This document shows, one piece after another, positions 25,820-34,784 of a DNA stretch of 64,000 nt. The translations under genes were made by a program, and so were the position numbers. The first letter of the stretch is position 1. Every line of letters begins with the position of its first letter. Where the stretch lies: contig JAFLTW010000001.1 in assembly GCA_022509085.1 (NCBI GenBank), forward strand, positions 248,001-312,000. Direction: 5' to 3'. The stretch is from Muribaculaceae bacterium. Its GTDB lineage: Bacteria; Bacteroidota; Bacteroidia; Bacteroidales; Muribaculaceae. The notes beneath the pieces were generated by a model, which was not told the DNA's origin, made no database searches, and was given only the letters and a program-made list of their open reading frames with translations.

Positions 25820-26607
25820 ACTGCCGATCTAATCACTCCTCTTTCGGAACCCTCCACGAATGAAACTATTTCATCCCTGAATTTAGACTCCGGAAGAGTT
25901 TTGAGAATCAGTTTTACAGCGTTAGTTACGTTAAGGTCGCTAAGATAAAGAATCTTGTAGACGTCGCCTATGGTTTGTATGTCGTCTTTCGAAAAACCGT
26001 GGCGAGTGAGGCCTACGGCATTAAGGCCAACGTATGAGATGGGCTCTCTGGCAGCCTTCACGAAAGGAGGTATGTCCTTATTGACAAGCGCGCCGCCCTG
26101 CAGCATGATATACTTGCCGAGGTGACAGAATTGGTGGATGAGACTCCCGCCACCGATTACGGCGCAGTCGTCTACCACCACCTCACCGCCAAACTGAACG
26201 GCATTGCTCACTATCACGTTGTTGCCTATCCTGCAGTCGTGGGCTACATGGGTGTAGGCCATAAGCAGGCAACCGCTCCCGACGGTCGTCTTGCCCTTGG
26301 AGGCGGTGCCGCGGTTGATGGTGACGCATTCTCTGATGGTAGTATTGTCGCCTACGACAGCGAGGGTATCCTCACCCCTGAACTTGAGATCCTGAGGAAT
26401 GGCCCCCACAACGGCTCCGGGAAATATCCTCACACCCTTTCCGATGCGGGCTCCCGGCATTATGGTGACTCCGTTCATTATCTCGCAGTCGTCTCCAATC
26501 TCCACATTATCGTATATGGTTGTGAAAGGGCCGACAGAGACGTTGTTTCCTAACTCAGCCTTACCGCTGATTACGGCAGAAGGATGTATCATATCCTTTT
26601 TGGTCAT
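25816..26607 (-). CDS. lpxA: acyl-ACP--UDP-N-acetylglucosamine O-acyltransferase
   Basis: A 263-residue left-handed beta-helix protein: hexapeptide repeats from MIHPSAVISGKAELGNNVSV to about residue 190, with AYTHVAHDCRIGNNVIVSN carrying the catalytic histidine, and a helical C-terminus (TRHGFSKDDIQTIGDVYKIL). It performs the first acylation of lipid A synthesis. It overlaps lpxC/fabZ by 4 bases upstream and the regulator by 4 downstream. Confidence 0.96.
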   Translation of the reverse strand: MTKKDMIHPSAVISGKAELGNNVSVGPFTTIYDNVEIGDDCEIMNGVTIMPGARIGKGVRIFPGAVVGAIPQDLKFRGEDTLAVVGDNTTIRECVTINRGTASKGKTTVGSGCLLMAYTHVAHDCRIGNNVIVSNAVQFGGEVVVDDCAVIGGGSLIHQFCHLGKYIMLQGGALVNKDIPPFVKAAREPISYVGLNAVGLTRHGFSKDDIQTIGDVYKILYLSDLNVTNAVKLILKTLPESKFRDEIVSFVEGSERGVIRSAV

Positions 26608-27986
26608 TTATTCTTTATAATCTGGGCAAGGAATTCAGCCTCGCTCACTATCTTGTCGCCGTCGAAGGCATAGCCTTTTACGGTAGCGCAACCCCTTCTA
26701 ATTTCTGTGGTGAGAGCCACATTGAGCAGAAGCGTCGTGCCGGGCACCACCTTCTGGCGGAACTTCACATTGTCTATCTTCAAGAAATAGGTGGAATACT
26801 TCTCGGGTTCGTCGAGGAAGTTGAGCACGAGCACACCGGCTGCCTGAGCCATGGCCTCGATCTGCAGCACGCCGGGCATCACAGGTTCCTGCGGGAAATG
26901 ACCCTGGAAGAACGGTTCGTTGACGGTGACATTCTTCACGGCGATGCAATGCTTCCTGTCGATTTCTATGATCTTGTCGATGAGAAGGAAAGGATAGCGG
27001 TGGGGAATGAGTTTCTTGATGCCGTTGATATCTATTACGGGAGGCACGTTGGGATTGTAGACGGGGCTTTGGATCTCCGTGTGTTTCACCTCCTTGCGGA
27101 TCATTTTGGTGAGCTTGCTGTTGATGCCATGTCCCGGGCGGATGGCCACTACCCTGCCTTTGATGGGACGGCCGATAAGAGCAAGGTCGCCAATCACGTC
27201 CATAAGTTTATGGCGTGCAGGCTCATTGTCCCATTTCAGAGGTGTCGGGTTGATATATCCAAGCTTGGGCAGTTCCAGACGGGGCACCCCGATAAGGTCG
27301 CAGATTTCATGAATCTTCTCCTTGTCTATTTCCTTGTCGTAAATCACGATCGCATTCTCGAGGTCGCCTCCCTTGATCAGGTTTTTGCCGAGGAGGTTCT
27401 CGATTTCGCGTACGAAGACAAAGGTGCGGGCACCGGCAACCTCATCTTTAAACTCGGCCATATCGTCAAGGATCGCAAACTGGTTGGGAAGGATGGGAGA
27501 GTTGTATTCCACCATAACTTCCACACTGAAACCCTCGTCGGGATAGATGGTGATCATCGAACCCGTCTCGTCGTCCTTGATGCTTGTCTTGTTTTTGATG
27601 ATATAGTAGTCTTTGTCTTGAGCCTGCTCCACAATGCCTACCTCCTCGATTTTCTCCACATACTCCCGCGCACTGCCGTCGAGGATGGGCATTTCGGCAG
27701 AGTTTACCTCAATGAGACAGTTGTCCACTCCGAGAGCATACAGAGCGGAAAGGGCATGCTCTACCGTGCTGATGTGCACGTCGCCCTTCCCGAGGATGGT
27801 GCTCCGGGCAATGTCGACGATATTCTCTGCCACGGCGTCGATCACCGGTTGCCCTTCGAGGTCTACCCTTTTGAATTTATATCCATGGTTGTCGGGTGCA
27901 GGATGGAATGTAGCCATGCTCTTCTGGCCTGAGTGAAGGCTTTTCCCCTCCACGGTAAAGGAACCGGCTAACGTCTGTTGTTTCAT
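26604..27986 (-). CDS. lpxC-fabZ: bifunctional UDP-3-O-acyl-GlcNAc deacetylase / 3-hydroxyacyl-ACP dehydratase
   Basis: A 460-residue natural fusion. Residues 1 to about 300 are LpxC, with the zinc ligands in STVEHALSALYALG and ARHKLMDVIGDLALIG and the catalytic histidine in RPGHGINSKL. Residues 310-460 are FabZ, with LIPHRYPFLLIDKI (catalytic histidine) and GHFPQEPVMPGVLQIEAMAQ (catalytic glutamate). The first half commits lipid A synthesis and the second dehydrates 3-hydroxyacyl-ACP, which competes for the same precursor. The fusion is typical of Bacteroidota. It lies 13 bases after lpxD. Confidence 0.97.
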   Translation of the reverse strand: MKQQTLAGSFTVEGKSLHSGQKSMATFHPAPDNHGYKFKRVDLEGQPVIDAVAENIVDIARSTILGKGDVHISTVEHALSALYALGVDNCLIEVNSAEMPILDGSAREYVEKIEEVGIVEQAQDKDYYIIKNKTSIKDDETGSMITIYPDEGFSVEVMVEYNSPILPNQFAILDDMAEFKDEVAGARTFVFVREIENLLGKNLIKGGDLENAIVIYDKEIDKEKIHEICDLIGVPRLELPKLGYINPTPLKWDNEPARHKLMDVIGDLALIGRPIKGRVVAIRPGHGINSKLTKMIRKEVKHTEIQSPVYNPNVPPVIDINGIKKLIPHRYPFLLIDKIIEIDRKHCIAVKNVTVNEPFFQGHFPQEPVMPGVLQIEAMAQAAGVLVLNFLDEPEKYSTYFLKIDNVKFRQKVVPGTTLLLNVALTTEIRRGCATVKGYAFDGDKIVSEAEFLAQIIKNK

Positions 27987-27999
27987 CTTTTATGTTGTT

Positions 28000-29010
28000 T
28001 TATTGTTTCTTCTTAAGGTTGTCGATCTCCTTGAAGAGTTCGGGGAGACGCCTCTGGAGCACACTCATGCGTGCGAACGTCTCGATGTCGGTGGCAGGAT
28101 ACCCTATTATTCGGCTACCGTCGCGATAACCTTTGTTGATTCCGCTTTGCGCTCCTACCTCGCAACGGCTGCCAAACTTGATATGGCCGGCAAATCCCAC
28201 CTGACCTCCTATTCTGTTGGAGTCGCCGATTTTAGTGCTTCCGGCTATGCCTGTCTGGGCTGCAATCACGTTGTTGCTACCCAAGCTTACATTGTGGGCT
28301 ATCTGGATAAGGTTGTCGAGTTTCGTGCCCTTCCCTATGCGGGTCTCCCCCATCGTGGCGCGGTCAACGGTAGTGTTGGCGCCGATCTCCACATCATCTT
28401 CGATCACAACGATGCCTACCTGTGGAATCTTCTTGTATTCGTCACCGTCCGGGGCGAAGCCGAAACCGTCTGCTCCGATCACAGACCCGGAATGGAGAAT
28501 GCAACGCTCACCTATGCGGCAGCCTTCGTAGATGGTCGCATGGGGTCTTACTATGGAGTCGTCGCCGATTTCAACCCCATCGCCCACATATGCCTGCGGA
28601 TATATCTGCACGTTACGGCCGAGTTTCACTCCACGGCCAATATAGGCAAAGGCACCGATATAGACACCCTCGCCGATTTCGGCGGTTTCATCAACATGGC
28701 TTGGACTCTCGATTCCACTTTTACGGCTTTTAGGGGTCAGCGCGCTCAGGAGCATTGCGAGCGAGGCATAAGGGTCCGCTACCCTCACGAGTGTTGCACG
28801 CAGGTTGGCCGGAGCTTCGAAATCATCGCCTACAAGGAGCACGGATGCCTCCGTCGTAGTGGCATAATGGGCATACTTAGGATTGGCTATGAAGCTGATT
28901 TCACCCTCTTTAGCCTCCTCTATCTTGGCAAATCCCTTGATTTCCACTGCGGGATTTCCCTCTATACTTCCACCTGTCAATGAAGCTATCACTTCAGGCG
29001 TTATCTTCAT
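28000..29010 (-). CDS. lpxD: UDP-3-O-(3-hydroxyacyl)glucosamine N-acyltransferase
   Basis: A 336-residue enzyme of lipid A synthesis. The N-terminal uridine-binding domain (GEISFIANPKYAHYATTTEA) is followed by a long run of hexapeptide repeats; the catalytic histidine is in DNLIQIAHNVSLGSNNVIAA. The C-terminus ends in a helix (SVLQRRLPELFKEIDNLKKK). It is first in the leftward lpxD-lpxC/fabZ-lpxA-crp unit and diverges from the mce operon. Confidence 0.96.
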   Translation of the reverse strand: MKITPEVIASLTGGSIEGNPAVEIKGFAKIEEAKEGEISFIANPKYAHYATTTEASVLLVGDDFEAPANLRATLVRVADPYASLAMLLSALTPKSRKSGIESPSHVDETAEIGEGVYIGAFAYIGRGVKLGRNVQIYPQAYVGDGVEIGDDSIVRPHATIYEGCRIGERCILHSGSVIGADGFGFAPDGDEYKKIPQVGIVVIEDDVEIGANTTVDRATMGETRIGKGTKLDNLIQIAHNVSLGSNNVIAAQTGIAGSTKIGDSNRIGGQVGFAGHIKFGSRCEVGAQSGINKGYRDGSRIIGYPATDIETFARMSVLQRRLPELFKEIDNLKKKQ

Positions 29011-29069
29011 TTTTTCGATACTTATCTTCCTATAAAGGTCAAATTTTCTGCAAATTTCGTAAATTCTTA

Positions 29070-29077
29070 CAAACCTA
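29070..29077 (-). promoter_or_regulatory. -7 box upstream of lpxD
   Basis: The minus strand reads TAGGTTTG, fitting TAnnTTTG, 60 bases before the lpxD ATG. The -33 element is not clear. Confidence 0.5.
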
Positions 29078-29101
29078 CAAAATATATTGGGAAATTTTAA
29101 T

Positions 29102-29109
29102 TAATTTTG
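29102..29109 (+). promoter_or_regulatory. -7 box upstream of the methylmalonyl-CoA operon
   Basis: TAATTTTG lies 54 bases before the mce ATG, back to back with the lpxD box (24 bases between). A good -33 TTTG is not seen at the normal spacing. Confidence 0.6.
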
Positions 29110-29163
29110 CACTGAATTTAAGACACCATCTCAGACAACCAATAACTTTAAATTTAATATAGA

Positions 29164-29595
29164 ATGAAAATTACCCACGTTGAGCACATCGGAATCGCTG
29201 TGCCCGATCTCAAGGAAGCCATCAAGTATTACGAAAATGTCCTCGGTCTGAAATGCTACAAGCAGGAAGTTGTAGAAGACCAGAAGGTCACCACAGCCTT
29301 CTTTAAGGTAGGCGACACGAAGATTGAGCTTCTCGAGGCCACCTCGCCCGAAAGCACCATAGCCAAATTTATCGAGAAGAACGGTGGCCGCGGCGGTATG
29401 CACCACATGGCCTTTGCCGTTGAAGACGGCGTTGCCGAAGCTTTGGCCGAGGCCGAAGAGAAAGGCGTAAAACTGATCGACAAGGCTCCCCGCAAAGGTG
29501 CCGACGGTCTGCAGATCGCTTTCCTCCACCCCAAGAGCACGGAGGCAGTACTCACCGAACTCTGCGAGGATCCCGCCAAAAAATGTGGTTGCTAA
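29164..29595 (+). CDS. mce: methylmalonyl-CoA epimerase
   Basis: A 143-residue glyoxalase-fold enzyme with metal ligands in THVEHIGIAVPDL and GMHHMAFAVED and a glutamate near the end (LTELCEDP region). It interconverts (S)- and (R)-methylmalonyl-CoA in the succinate-propionate route. It leads the operon with the decarboxylase subunits, so the product of the mutase can flow directly to decarboxylation; the mutase genes are elsewhere. A 30-base gap separates it from mmdA. Confidence 0.95.
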   Translation: MKITHVEHIGIAVPDLKEAIKYYENVLGLKCYKQEVVEDQKVTTAFFKVGDTKIELLEATSPESTIAKFIEKNGGRGGMHHMAFAVEDGVAEALAEAEEKGVKLIDKAPRKGADGLQIAFLHPKSTEAVLTELCEDPAKKCGC

Positions 29596-29625
29596 CTTAA
29601 AAAATAATTTCTAACAGCCCTTATA

Positions 29626-31179
29626 ATGAGCAAAGCAGAAGAAAAAATTCAGGAACTGATCGCCAAGCGCGCCGAGGCCCGTCTCGGTGGTGGCGAGAAA
29701 GCTATAGAAAAACAGCACCAGCGTGGCAAGTATACTGCCCGCGAGCGCATTGCCCAGCTTCTTGACGAAGGCAGCTTCGAGGAACTCGACATGTTCGTCA
29801 CCCATCGCTGCACAAACTTCGGCCAGGACAAGAAGCATATCCTCGGCGACGGCGTAGTGACAGGTTTCGGCACAATCGAAGGCCGTCTCGTATACGTTTT
29901 CGCTCAGGACTTCACCGTCTTCGGCGGTTCTCTGTCGGAAACCATGGCCCAGAAGATCTGCAAGGTGATGGATATGGCCATGAAGATGGGTGCTCCCGTA
30001 ATCGGTCTCAACGACTCCGGCGGCGCACGTATCCAGGAAGGCGTCAACGCTCTGGCCGGCTACTCGGAGATCTTCCAGCGCAACATCCTTGCCTCGGGCG
30101 TGGTGCCCCAGATTTCCGCCATCCTCGGCCCGTGTGCCGGTGGCGCGGTCTACAGCCCGGCCCTCACCGACTTCACTATCATGGTGAAGGGAATATCTTA
30201 CATGTTCCTCACGGGTCCGTCTGTTGTGAAGACAGTGACGGGCGAAGACGTGACTCAGGAGCAGCTCGGCGGCGCATCCGTTCACGCCACCAAGAGCGGC
30301 GTAACCCACTTTGCTGTAGAAGACGGAGAGGCTGCCCTCAAGCTCATCCGCAAACTCATCAGCTACATGCCGCAAAACAATCTCGAGGAGACTCCCCTGG
30401 TAGAGTGCACCGATCCCATCGACCGTCTGGAAGATGAGCTCAACGACATCATCCCCGACAGCGTGAAGAAGAGCTACGACATGTACGATGTCATCAGCAA
30501 GATTGTAGACAACGGTGAATTCCTCGAGGTTCAGTCCGACTACGCCAAGAACATCATCATCGGTTTCGCCCGTTTCAACGGCCAGGCTGTGGGTGTGGTG
30601 GCCAACCAGCCCAAGGTGCTCGCCGGCGTACTCGACTCGAATGCCTCCCGCAAGGGTGCTCGTTTCGTCCGCTTCTGCGACGCCTTCAACATTCCTCTCG
30701 TAACTCTCGTTGACGTTCCGGGCTTCCTCCCGGGTACGGGTCAGGAATACAACGGCGTTATTCTCCATGGTGCCAAGCTGCTCTACGCTTACGGCGAGGC
30801 CACGGTACCCAAGGTTACGGTAACGCTTCGCAAGAGCTATGGCGGCTCCCACATCGTGATGAGCTGCAAGCAGCTTCGCGGCGACATCAATTATGCATGG
30901 CCCACCGCTGAGATTGCCGTGATGGGTGCCGAAGGCGCTGCCGGCGTCCTTTACGCAAAGCAGGCCAAGGAGCAGGCTGACCCCGCTGCCTTCATCGCTG
31001 AGAAGGAAGAGGAATACCGCTGTCTCTTCGCCAATCCTTACAATGCGGCCAAGTACGGGTATATCGACGACGTGATCGAGCCTCGCAACACCCGCTTCCG
31101 CATCATCAAGGCGCTTCAGATGCTGGCCACCAAGAAGGTGACCAACCCTGCCAAGAAGCACGGCAACATCCCCCTCTAA
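29626..31179 (+). CDS. mmdA: methylmalonyl-CoA decarboxylase alpha subunit (carboxyltransferase)
   Basis: A 517-residue acyl-CoA carboxyltransferase. The N-terminal [20 protein letters not shown] and the two crotonase-like halves are normal; [20 protein letters not shown] and [18 protein letters not shown] give the first oxyanion hole, and [19 protein letters not shown] with [13 protein letters not shown] the second. It moves the carboxyl group of methylmalonyl-CoA to biotin on the carrier. It could also be called PccB, but the linked oadG/oadB-like genes point to the decarboxylase. Confidence 0.93.
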   Translation: MSKAEEKIQELIAKRAEARLGGGEKAIEKQHQRGKYTARERIAQLLDEGSFEELDMFVTHRCTNFGQDKKHILGDGVVTGFGTIEGRLVYVFAQDFTVFGGSLSETMAQKICKVMDMAMKMGAPVIGLNDSGGARIQEGVNALAGYSEIFQRNILASGVVPQISAILGPCAGGAVYSPALTDFTIMVKGISYMFLTGPSVVKTVTGEDVTQEQLGGASVHATKSGVTHFAVEDGEAALKLIRKLISYMPQNNLEETPLVECTDPIDRLEDELNDIIPDSVKKSYDMYDVISKIVDNGEFLEVQSDYAKNIIIGFARFNGQAVGVVANQPKVLAGVLDSNASRKGARFVRFCDAFNIPLVTLVDVPGFLPGTGQEYNGVILHGAKLLYAYGEATVPKVTVTLRKSYGGSHIVMSCKQLRGDINYAWPTAEIAVMGAEGAAGVLYAKQAKEQADPAAFIAEKEEEYRCLFANPYNAAKYGYIDDVIEPRNTRFRIIKALQMLATKKVTNPAKKHGNIPL

Positions 31180-31237
31180 ACCGCAATTTCATTGGGTGTG
31201 CCCGCCACGGTCGGTACACCCACTTTTCATTATTCCT

Positions 31238-31846
31238 ATGTTAAGAAATTTAGCAGCATTAATTATTCTCGTTGCCATAGCAGCCGGTTCCTTGACGGGA
31301 CATGCCCGGGAAGCATCGGAGAAGCAAGACCCCGTTGCCACTGAGTTTACAGTAGGTGAGCAGATAGTGGCCGAGCCTCAGACTGCCCCGAGCGAGCCTG
31401 TCAACTATGTAGAGGAGAGCGAACTGGCAAGAAAGATGCAGCAGGCAAAAAAAGCCCACGATGCCGAGACATACGACTCCTACGGCGGAGGCATCACGAT
31501 CATCGCCATGTGTATCGTGATCGGCGCCCTGATTGTGCTCAGCATCCTGTTCTATATTTTCGGCAACATCTCATCCTGGTTTCTAACCCACAAGAAGAAG
31601 AAAGCCACCAAAGGACTGAAACCCGATGGTGGGGCGACTGACGTAGATGTCACTCCCGATTCCGGAGAGGTGATAGCGGCCATTTCAGCAGCTCTGGCAC
31701 AGCATTTTGCCGTTGACCATGATATGCAAGACACCATTCTCACAATCCGCAAGCTAAGAAAAGCGTATTCTCCCTGGAATTCCAAAATTTACAATATGAG
31801 GGCACTCCCCGAAGTGTCGCACAATCATCCTAAACTCCGGAAATAA
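31238..31846 (+). CDS. OadG-like sodium pump gamma/delta subunit
   Basis: A 202-residue protein. The chosen ATG gives a hydrophobic N-terminus (MLRNLAALIILVAIAAGSLT) that looks like a signal peptide or anchor; a longer GTG frame from 31196 lacks this. A second membrane segment (IIAMCIVIGALIVLSILFYI, about 98-117) and the charged tail are typical of OadG, which holds the decarboxylase together. The C-terminal stretch HFAVDHDMQDTILTIRKLRK is seen in Bacteroidota versions. It sits between mmdA and the biotin carrier. Confidence 0.85.
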   Translation: MLRNLAALIILVAIAAGSLTGHAREASEKQDPVATEFTVGEQIVAEPQTAPSEPVNYVEESELARKMQQAKKAHDAETYDSYGGGITIIAMCIVIGALIVLSILFYIFGNISSWFLTHKKKKATKGLKPDGGATDVDVTPDSGEVIAAISAALAQHFAVDHDMQDTILTIRKLRKAYSPWNSKIYNMRALPEVSHNHPKLRK

Positions 31847-31855
31847 TCATTTAGT

Positions 31856-32302
31856 ATGAAACTGAAAGAATACAAGTATAAAATCAATGGTATAAAGTTT
31901 ACTGTAGGTGTAGGCGACGTCACCGACAATGAGGTTTACGTGGAGGTCAACGGAACTCCATATCATGTGGAACTTGACAAGGCTCCCGAGATCAAGGCTC
32001 CCAAGATAGAGAAACCGAAGAATGCCGAGGAGGCTCCCCGCACCGAAGCAGGCGAAAAGGTTGTTGCAAAACCCGTCATTGCCTCCAAGGCTGCAGCCGT
32101 GAAGAGTCCGCTTCCGGGCACGGTGATGAGCTTTGCCGTGAAGGTTGGCGATTCGGTCAAGGCCGGCGACACTGTTTGTGTGCTCGAGGCCATGAAGATG
32201 GAGAACGACATCCATACCATCAAGGGTGGAGTAGTAAAGGAAATTCTCTGTAAGGTCGGCGACTCAGTGCTTGAGGGCACCGATCTCATGATTATCGAAT
32301 AA
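31856..32302 (+). CDS. mmdC: biotin carboxyl carrier subunit of methylmalonyl-CoA decarboxylase
   Basis: A 148-residue protein with a structured N-terminal part (1-45), a linker rich in K, A, E and P (45-80) and a C-terminal biotinyl domain with [11 protein letters not shown], where K114 is the biotinylation site. It shuttles CO2 from MmdA to the membrane subunit. It starts 9 bases after the OadG-like gene and ends 5 bases before oadB. Confidence 0.94.
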   Translation: MKLKEYKYKINGIKFTVGVGDVTDNEVYVEVNGTPYHVELDKAPEIKAPKIEKPKNAEEAPRTEAGEKVVAKPVIASKAAAVKSPLPGTVMSFAVKVGDSVKAGDTVCVLEAMKMENDIHTIKGGVVKEILCKVGDSVLEGTDLMIIE

Positions 32303-32307
32303 GAATT

Positions 32308-33480
32308 ATGCTGCTTCTTGAAACGACAGGGTCGTTTGCCTCATACATGAGGGAAACAATTGTGACCTTCTGGAATTTTACAGGCTTTGCCAACTGTGAA
32401 TGGCAAAATCTCGTGATGCTGGCCGTTGGCTGTTTCTTCGTATGGCTGGCCATCAAACGCAACTTCGAACCGCTTCTGCTGGTACCTATCGGTTTCGGTA
32501 TGCTTCTTGGCAACATTCCGTTCCAGCCGGGTATGGAAATCGGCATATACGAGCCGGGGTCAGTGCTCAACATTCTCTACAATGGCGTTGAGAAGGGTTG
32601 GTATCCACCCCTGATTTTCCTCGGCATCGGTGCGATGACCGACTTCGGGGCACTTCTTGCCAACCCAAAACTGATGGTGATCGGCGCCTGCGCGCAGTTC
32701 GGCATCTTCGGCGCCTACATGCTGTCGCTGCTGGTAGGGTTTGACCCTCTCTCGGCCGGTTGTGTGGCTATCATCGGCGGAGCCGACGGTCCGACGGCTA
32801 TCTTCACCACCTCCAAACTCAACCCCGACCTTCTGGGTGCGGTGGCGGTGTCGGCCTATTCATATATGGCGCTCATTCCTCTCATCCAGCCTCCCCTTAT
32901 GCGCCTCTTCACTACAAAAAATGAACGTGTCATCAAGATGAAGCCGGCGCGTGTGGTGGGCCAGAACGAGAAGATTATCTTCCCCATAGTGGGTCTTATG
33001 CTCACATGCTTCGTGGTGCCCTCCGGTATTCCTCTTCTGGGTATGCTCTTCTTCGGCAACCTTCTGCGTGAGAGCGGCGTCACTACCCGCCTTGCCAAGA
33101 CCGCCAGCAACGCGATGACCGATATCGTGACCATCCTTCTCGGACTCACCGTCGGCGCCTCGACGCAGGCCGACAAGTTCCTGAATCTGGATACCCTGCT
33201 TATTTTCGGTCTCGGCTTCCTTGCCTTCATCATCGCATCCTCGGCAGGTGTATGCAGTGTGAAACTCTTCAACCTGTTCCTGCGCAAAGACAAGAAGATC
33301 AATCCCCTTATCGGTAACGCCGGCGTTTCCGCAGTACCCATGGCCGCTCGCATCTCGCAGAATGTCGGTCTGGAATACGACCCCAACAACTACCTGCTGA
33401 TGCATGCCATGGGTCCCAACGTTTCTGGTGTGATAGGTTCCGCAGTAGCCGCAGGCGTTCTGCTCAGCTTCCTCGGATAA
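32308..33480 (+). CDS. mmdB: sodium-translocating decarboxylase beta subunit (OadB/MmdB family)
   Basis: A 390-residue membrane protein with about nine to ten segments. AIIGGADGPTAIFTTSKL is the family signature with the sodium-binding aspartate, and GNLLRESGVTTRLAKTASNA and NAGVSAVPMAARISQNVG are further conserved blocks. It decarboxylates carboxybiotin and exports two sodium ions. It completes a full four-subunit pump with MmdA, the OadG-like protein and MmdC, making propionyl-CoA while saving energy as a sodium gradient. Confidence 0.95.
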   Translation: MLLLETTGSFASYMRETIVTFWNFTGFANCEWQNLVMLAVGCFFVWLAIKRNFEPLLLVPIGFGMLLGNIPFQPGMEIGIYEPGSVLNILYNGVEKGWYPPLIFLGIGAMTDFGALLANPKLMVIGACAQFGIFGAYMLSLLVGFDPLSAGCVAIIGGADGPTAIFTTSKLNPDLLGAVAVSAYSYMALIPLIQPPLMRLFTTKNERVIKMKPARVVGQNEKIIFPIVGLMLTCFVVPSGIPLLGMLFFGNLLRESGVTTRLAKTASNAMTDIVTILLGLTVGASTQADKFLNLDTLLIFGLGFLAFIIASSAGVCSVKLFNLFLRKDKKINPLIGNAGVSAVPMAARISQNVGLEYDPNNYLLMHAMGPNVSGVIGSAVAAGVLLSFLG

Positions 33481-33508
33481 GACGAATAAATTTACTGTAT
33501 TATTTCCT

Positions 33509-33545
33509 ATATGAAATGCGCCTCGGTAAGAGGCGCATTTCATAT
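33509..33545 (+). terminator. hairpin terminator of the methylmalonyl-CoA decarboxylase operon
   Basis: A perfect 16-base-pair stem (33509-33524 with 33530-33545) and a 5-base loop, 28 bases past the mmdB stop. No T-run follows the stem, so it may stop transcription weakly or mainly protect the 3' end of the message. Confidence 0.75.
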
Positions 33546-33636
33546 ATGTCGTTAAGGTATGTTTTTTAACATTTTTACAATGAACCTCCGGGAGTCTGCA
33601 GGCGTTATAAAATTGAAGAAAAACTGAATCGCAACT

Positions 33637-33654
33637 GTAACTAAGGTAAGTTAC
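33637..33654 (+). repeat. short inverted repeat upstream of an unknown gene
   Basis: GTAACT and AGTTAC arms around a 6-base loop, 18 bases before the ATG at 33673. It could be an operator half-site pair or a leader hairpin. No TAnnTTTG box is seen in this 190-base gap. Confidence 0.35.
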
Positions 33655-33672
33655 TAAAGATATCTACAGCAA

Positions 33673-34029
33673 ATGATAACGAAGGAAGTTATAAGAGACA
33701 TCTACAAGGAGTACGGCAAACCGGCCGAATCCACCGATGAATTGAGGCTCCCTCATTTTATCAATATGTTGAAATCACACCATAAGCTGCAATTCGATGG
33801 TGACGAACTCGTGTTTGAGGATATGGAGGAGTTCAATCCCTTCAGGCGTATCCTTGTGAAAAACATGCATGCAGTGCTTGAATTCAGCAAGATGGTGGCC
33901 TTTGTGTTTCCCAACCACATCTTGTTTCTCGGCAAGCGTTCTCCCGAACTTTCCGTCCATTTCAAGCCGGAAAAGGATCCCGAGGAAGAGAAACGGTCGT
34001 TCCTGTCGCGCCTTTTCGGGAAAAAATAA
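33673..34029 (+). CDS. conserved small protein, unknown
   Basis: A 118-residue soluble protein starting MITKEVIRDIYKEYGKPAES. It has an alpha/beta look (EDMEEFNPFRRILVKNMHAV; MVAFVFPNHILFLGKRSPEL) and ends in a basic motif after a charged stretch (KDPEEEKRSFLSRLFGKK). I do not recognise a family with certainty. It stands alone between two hairpins, so it is probably its own transcript. Codon use is like its neighbours. Confidence 0.75.
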   Translation: MITKEVIRDIYKEYGKPAESTDELRLPHFINMLKSHHKLQFDGDELVFEDMEEFNPFRRILVKNMHAVLEFSKMVAFVFPNHILFLGKRSPELSVHFKPEKDPEEEKRSFLSRLFGKK

Positions 34030-34076
34030 AGATATCAGAAGACAGTAGTAAGAGAAAATCCAAATCAGTAAAAATC

Positions 34077-34101
34077 AGGAGATCCGAAATTCGGATCTCC
34101 T
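34077..34101 (+). terminator. bidirectional hairpin between convergent genes
   Basis: A 12-base-pair perfect stem (34077-34088 with 34090-34101) with a single-base centre, effectively a palindrome, followed by a T-rich stretch on the plus strand and a shorter one on the minus strand. It lies between the unknown gene (stop 34029) and the convergent pRiA4b-like gene (stop 34163). Confidence 0.75.
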
Positions 34102-34162
34102 TTATAATTTTATCCTCGATTGGGCTCGGAATGTTTATTATCGCGTTCCGAAGCCGGGAGTC

Positions 34163-34693
34163 TTAGTCAAGAAGGTTGAAGTCTTGCACGTCTTCCTCGT
34201 TATACTGGCCGTCGTCGTAGAAATCGTCGGTGAGGTCGAATTCCTTGGCCATCTTGTCGTCGATAGCCCTTTCGAATTCCTGGATATCCACGTGCTGAGC
34301 CGGCGCGGTGCCCTGCTTGAGAGTGCAGATGGGTTCGGCAAGGTTACGGCCGGGTATGGCCTCCTTCATCTCCATAAAGAAGCTGCGCTCCGTCATGTAG
34401 TCAAATACGAATATGAGCTTCTGCCCTTCCTCCTCTATCATCTCGTAAAGCGGCGTGGTCTCCATAAGCCAGGTGTCCTTGTCGCTCGATGTATCCATAT
34501 CCTCCAGTGTGATTTCCTCCTCCTTCTGCCATTCGTCGTCGCAAAGGAAGAACGAGTCGAGTTCATCCTTTGAGTATCCTACGCTGTCCAGGATGGCATT
34601 ACGAAGCTGGAGGAAGTTGGCCTCGGAGTCAATTTCGATTTCTCTGCTGAAATTGTCTTTTTCGTCGCTAACTAATTTAAACCTGTATACCAT
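34163..34693 (-). CDS. pRiA4b ORF-3-like domain protein
   Basis: A 176-residue acidic protein. The first half (MVYRFKLVSDEKDNFSREIE, then FLQLRNAILDSVGYSKDELD, FFLCDDEW) matches the plasmid pRiA4b ORF-3-like / IS1096 TnpR-like fold, and LIFVFDYMTERSFFMEM is also typical. The C-terminus is a long acidic tail (MAKEFDLTDDFYDDGQYNEE). The family's function is unknown despite the mobile-element name, and nothing here indicates transposition. It lies 91 bases after spt, in the same direction. Confidence 0.8.
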   Translation of the reverse strand: MVYRFKLVSDEKDNFSREIEIDSEANFLQLRNAILDSVGYSKDELDSFFLCDDEWQKEEEITLEDMDTSSDKDTWLMETTPLYEMIEEEGQKLIFVFDYMTERSFFMEMKEAIPGRNLAEPICTLKQGTAPAQHVDIQEFERAIDDKMAKEFDLTDDFYDDGQYNEEDVQDFNLLD

Positions 34694-34784
34694 TTTTCTC
34701 CCTGTGTTTTTTTGTATTAGTTGTATGTTTGTTGATGTTGATTACTCTGAATTCCCTTCCCTCATTGCAGGGAAGCGTCATCTC

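Noticed and set aside
26898..28983. Long plus-strand frames opposite lpxC/fabZ and lpxD
   Set aside because: These are shadows of conserved lipid A genes and show no family motif.
29611..31161. 516-codon open frame on the minus strand opposite mmdA
   Set aside because: It is antisense to a clear carboxyltransferase, its translation has no recognisable domain and is rich in H, V and G as expected for a shadow frame of a GC-rich gene.
34163..34693. Possible mobile element because of the IS1096/pRiA4b name of the domain
   Set aside because: No transposase, terminal repeats or target duplication are visible, and the gene sits among housekeeping genes with the same codon use.
34724..34731. TATGTTTG on the plus strand as a promoter
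   Set aside because: It would transcribe into the antisense strand of spt, has no -33 element at the right spacing, and no gene follows.
34756..34775. 7-base-pair hairpin after spt
   Set aside because: The stem is short and no T-run follows on the minus strand, so a terminator is not supported.
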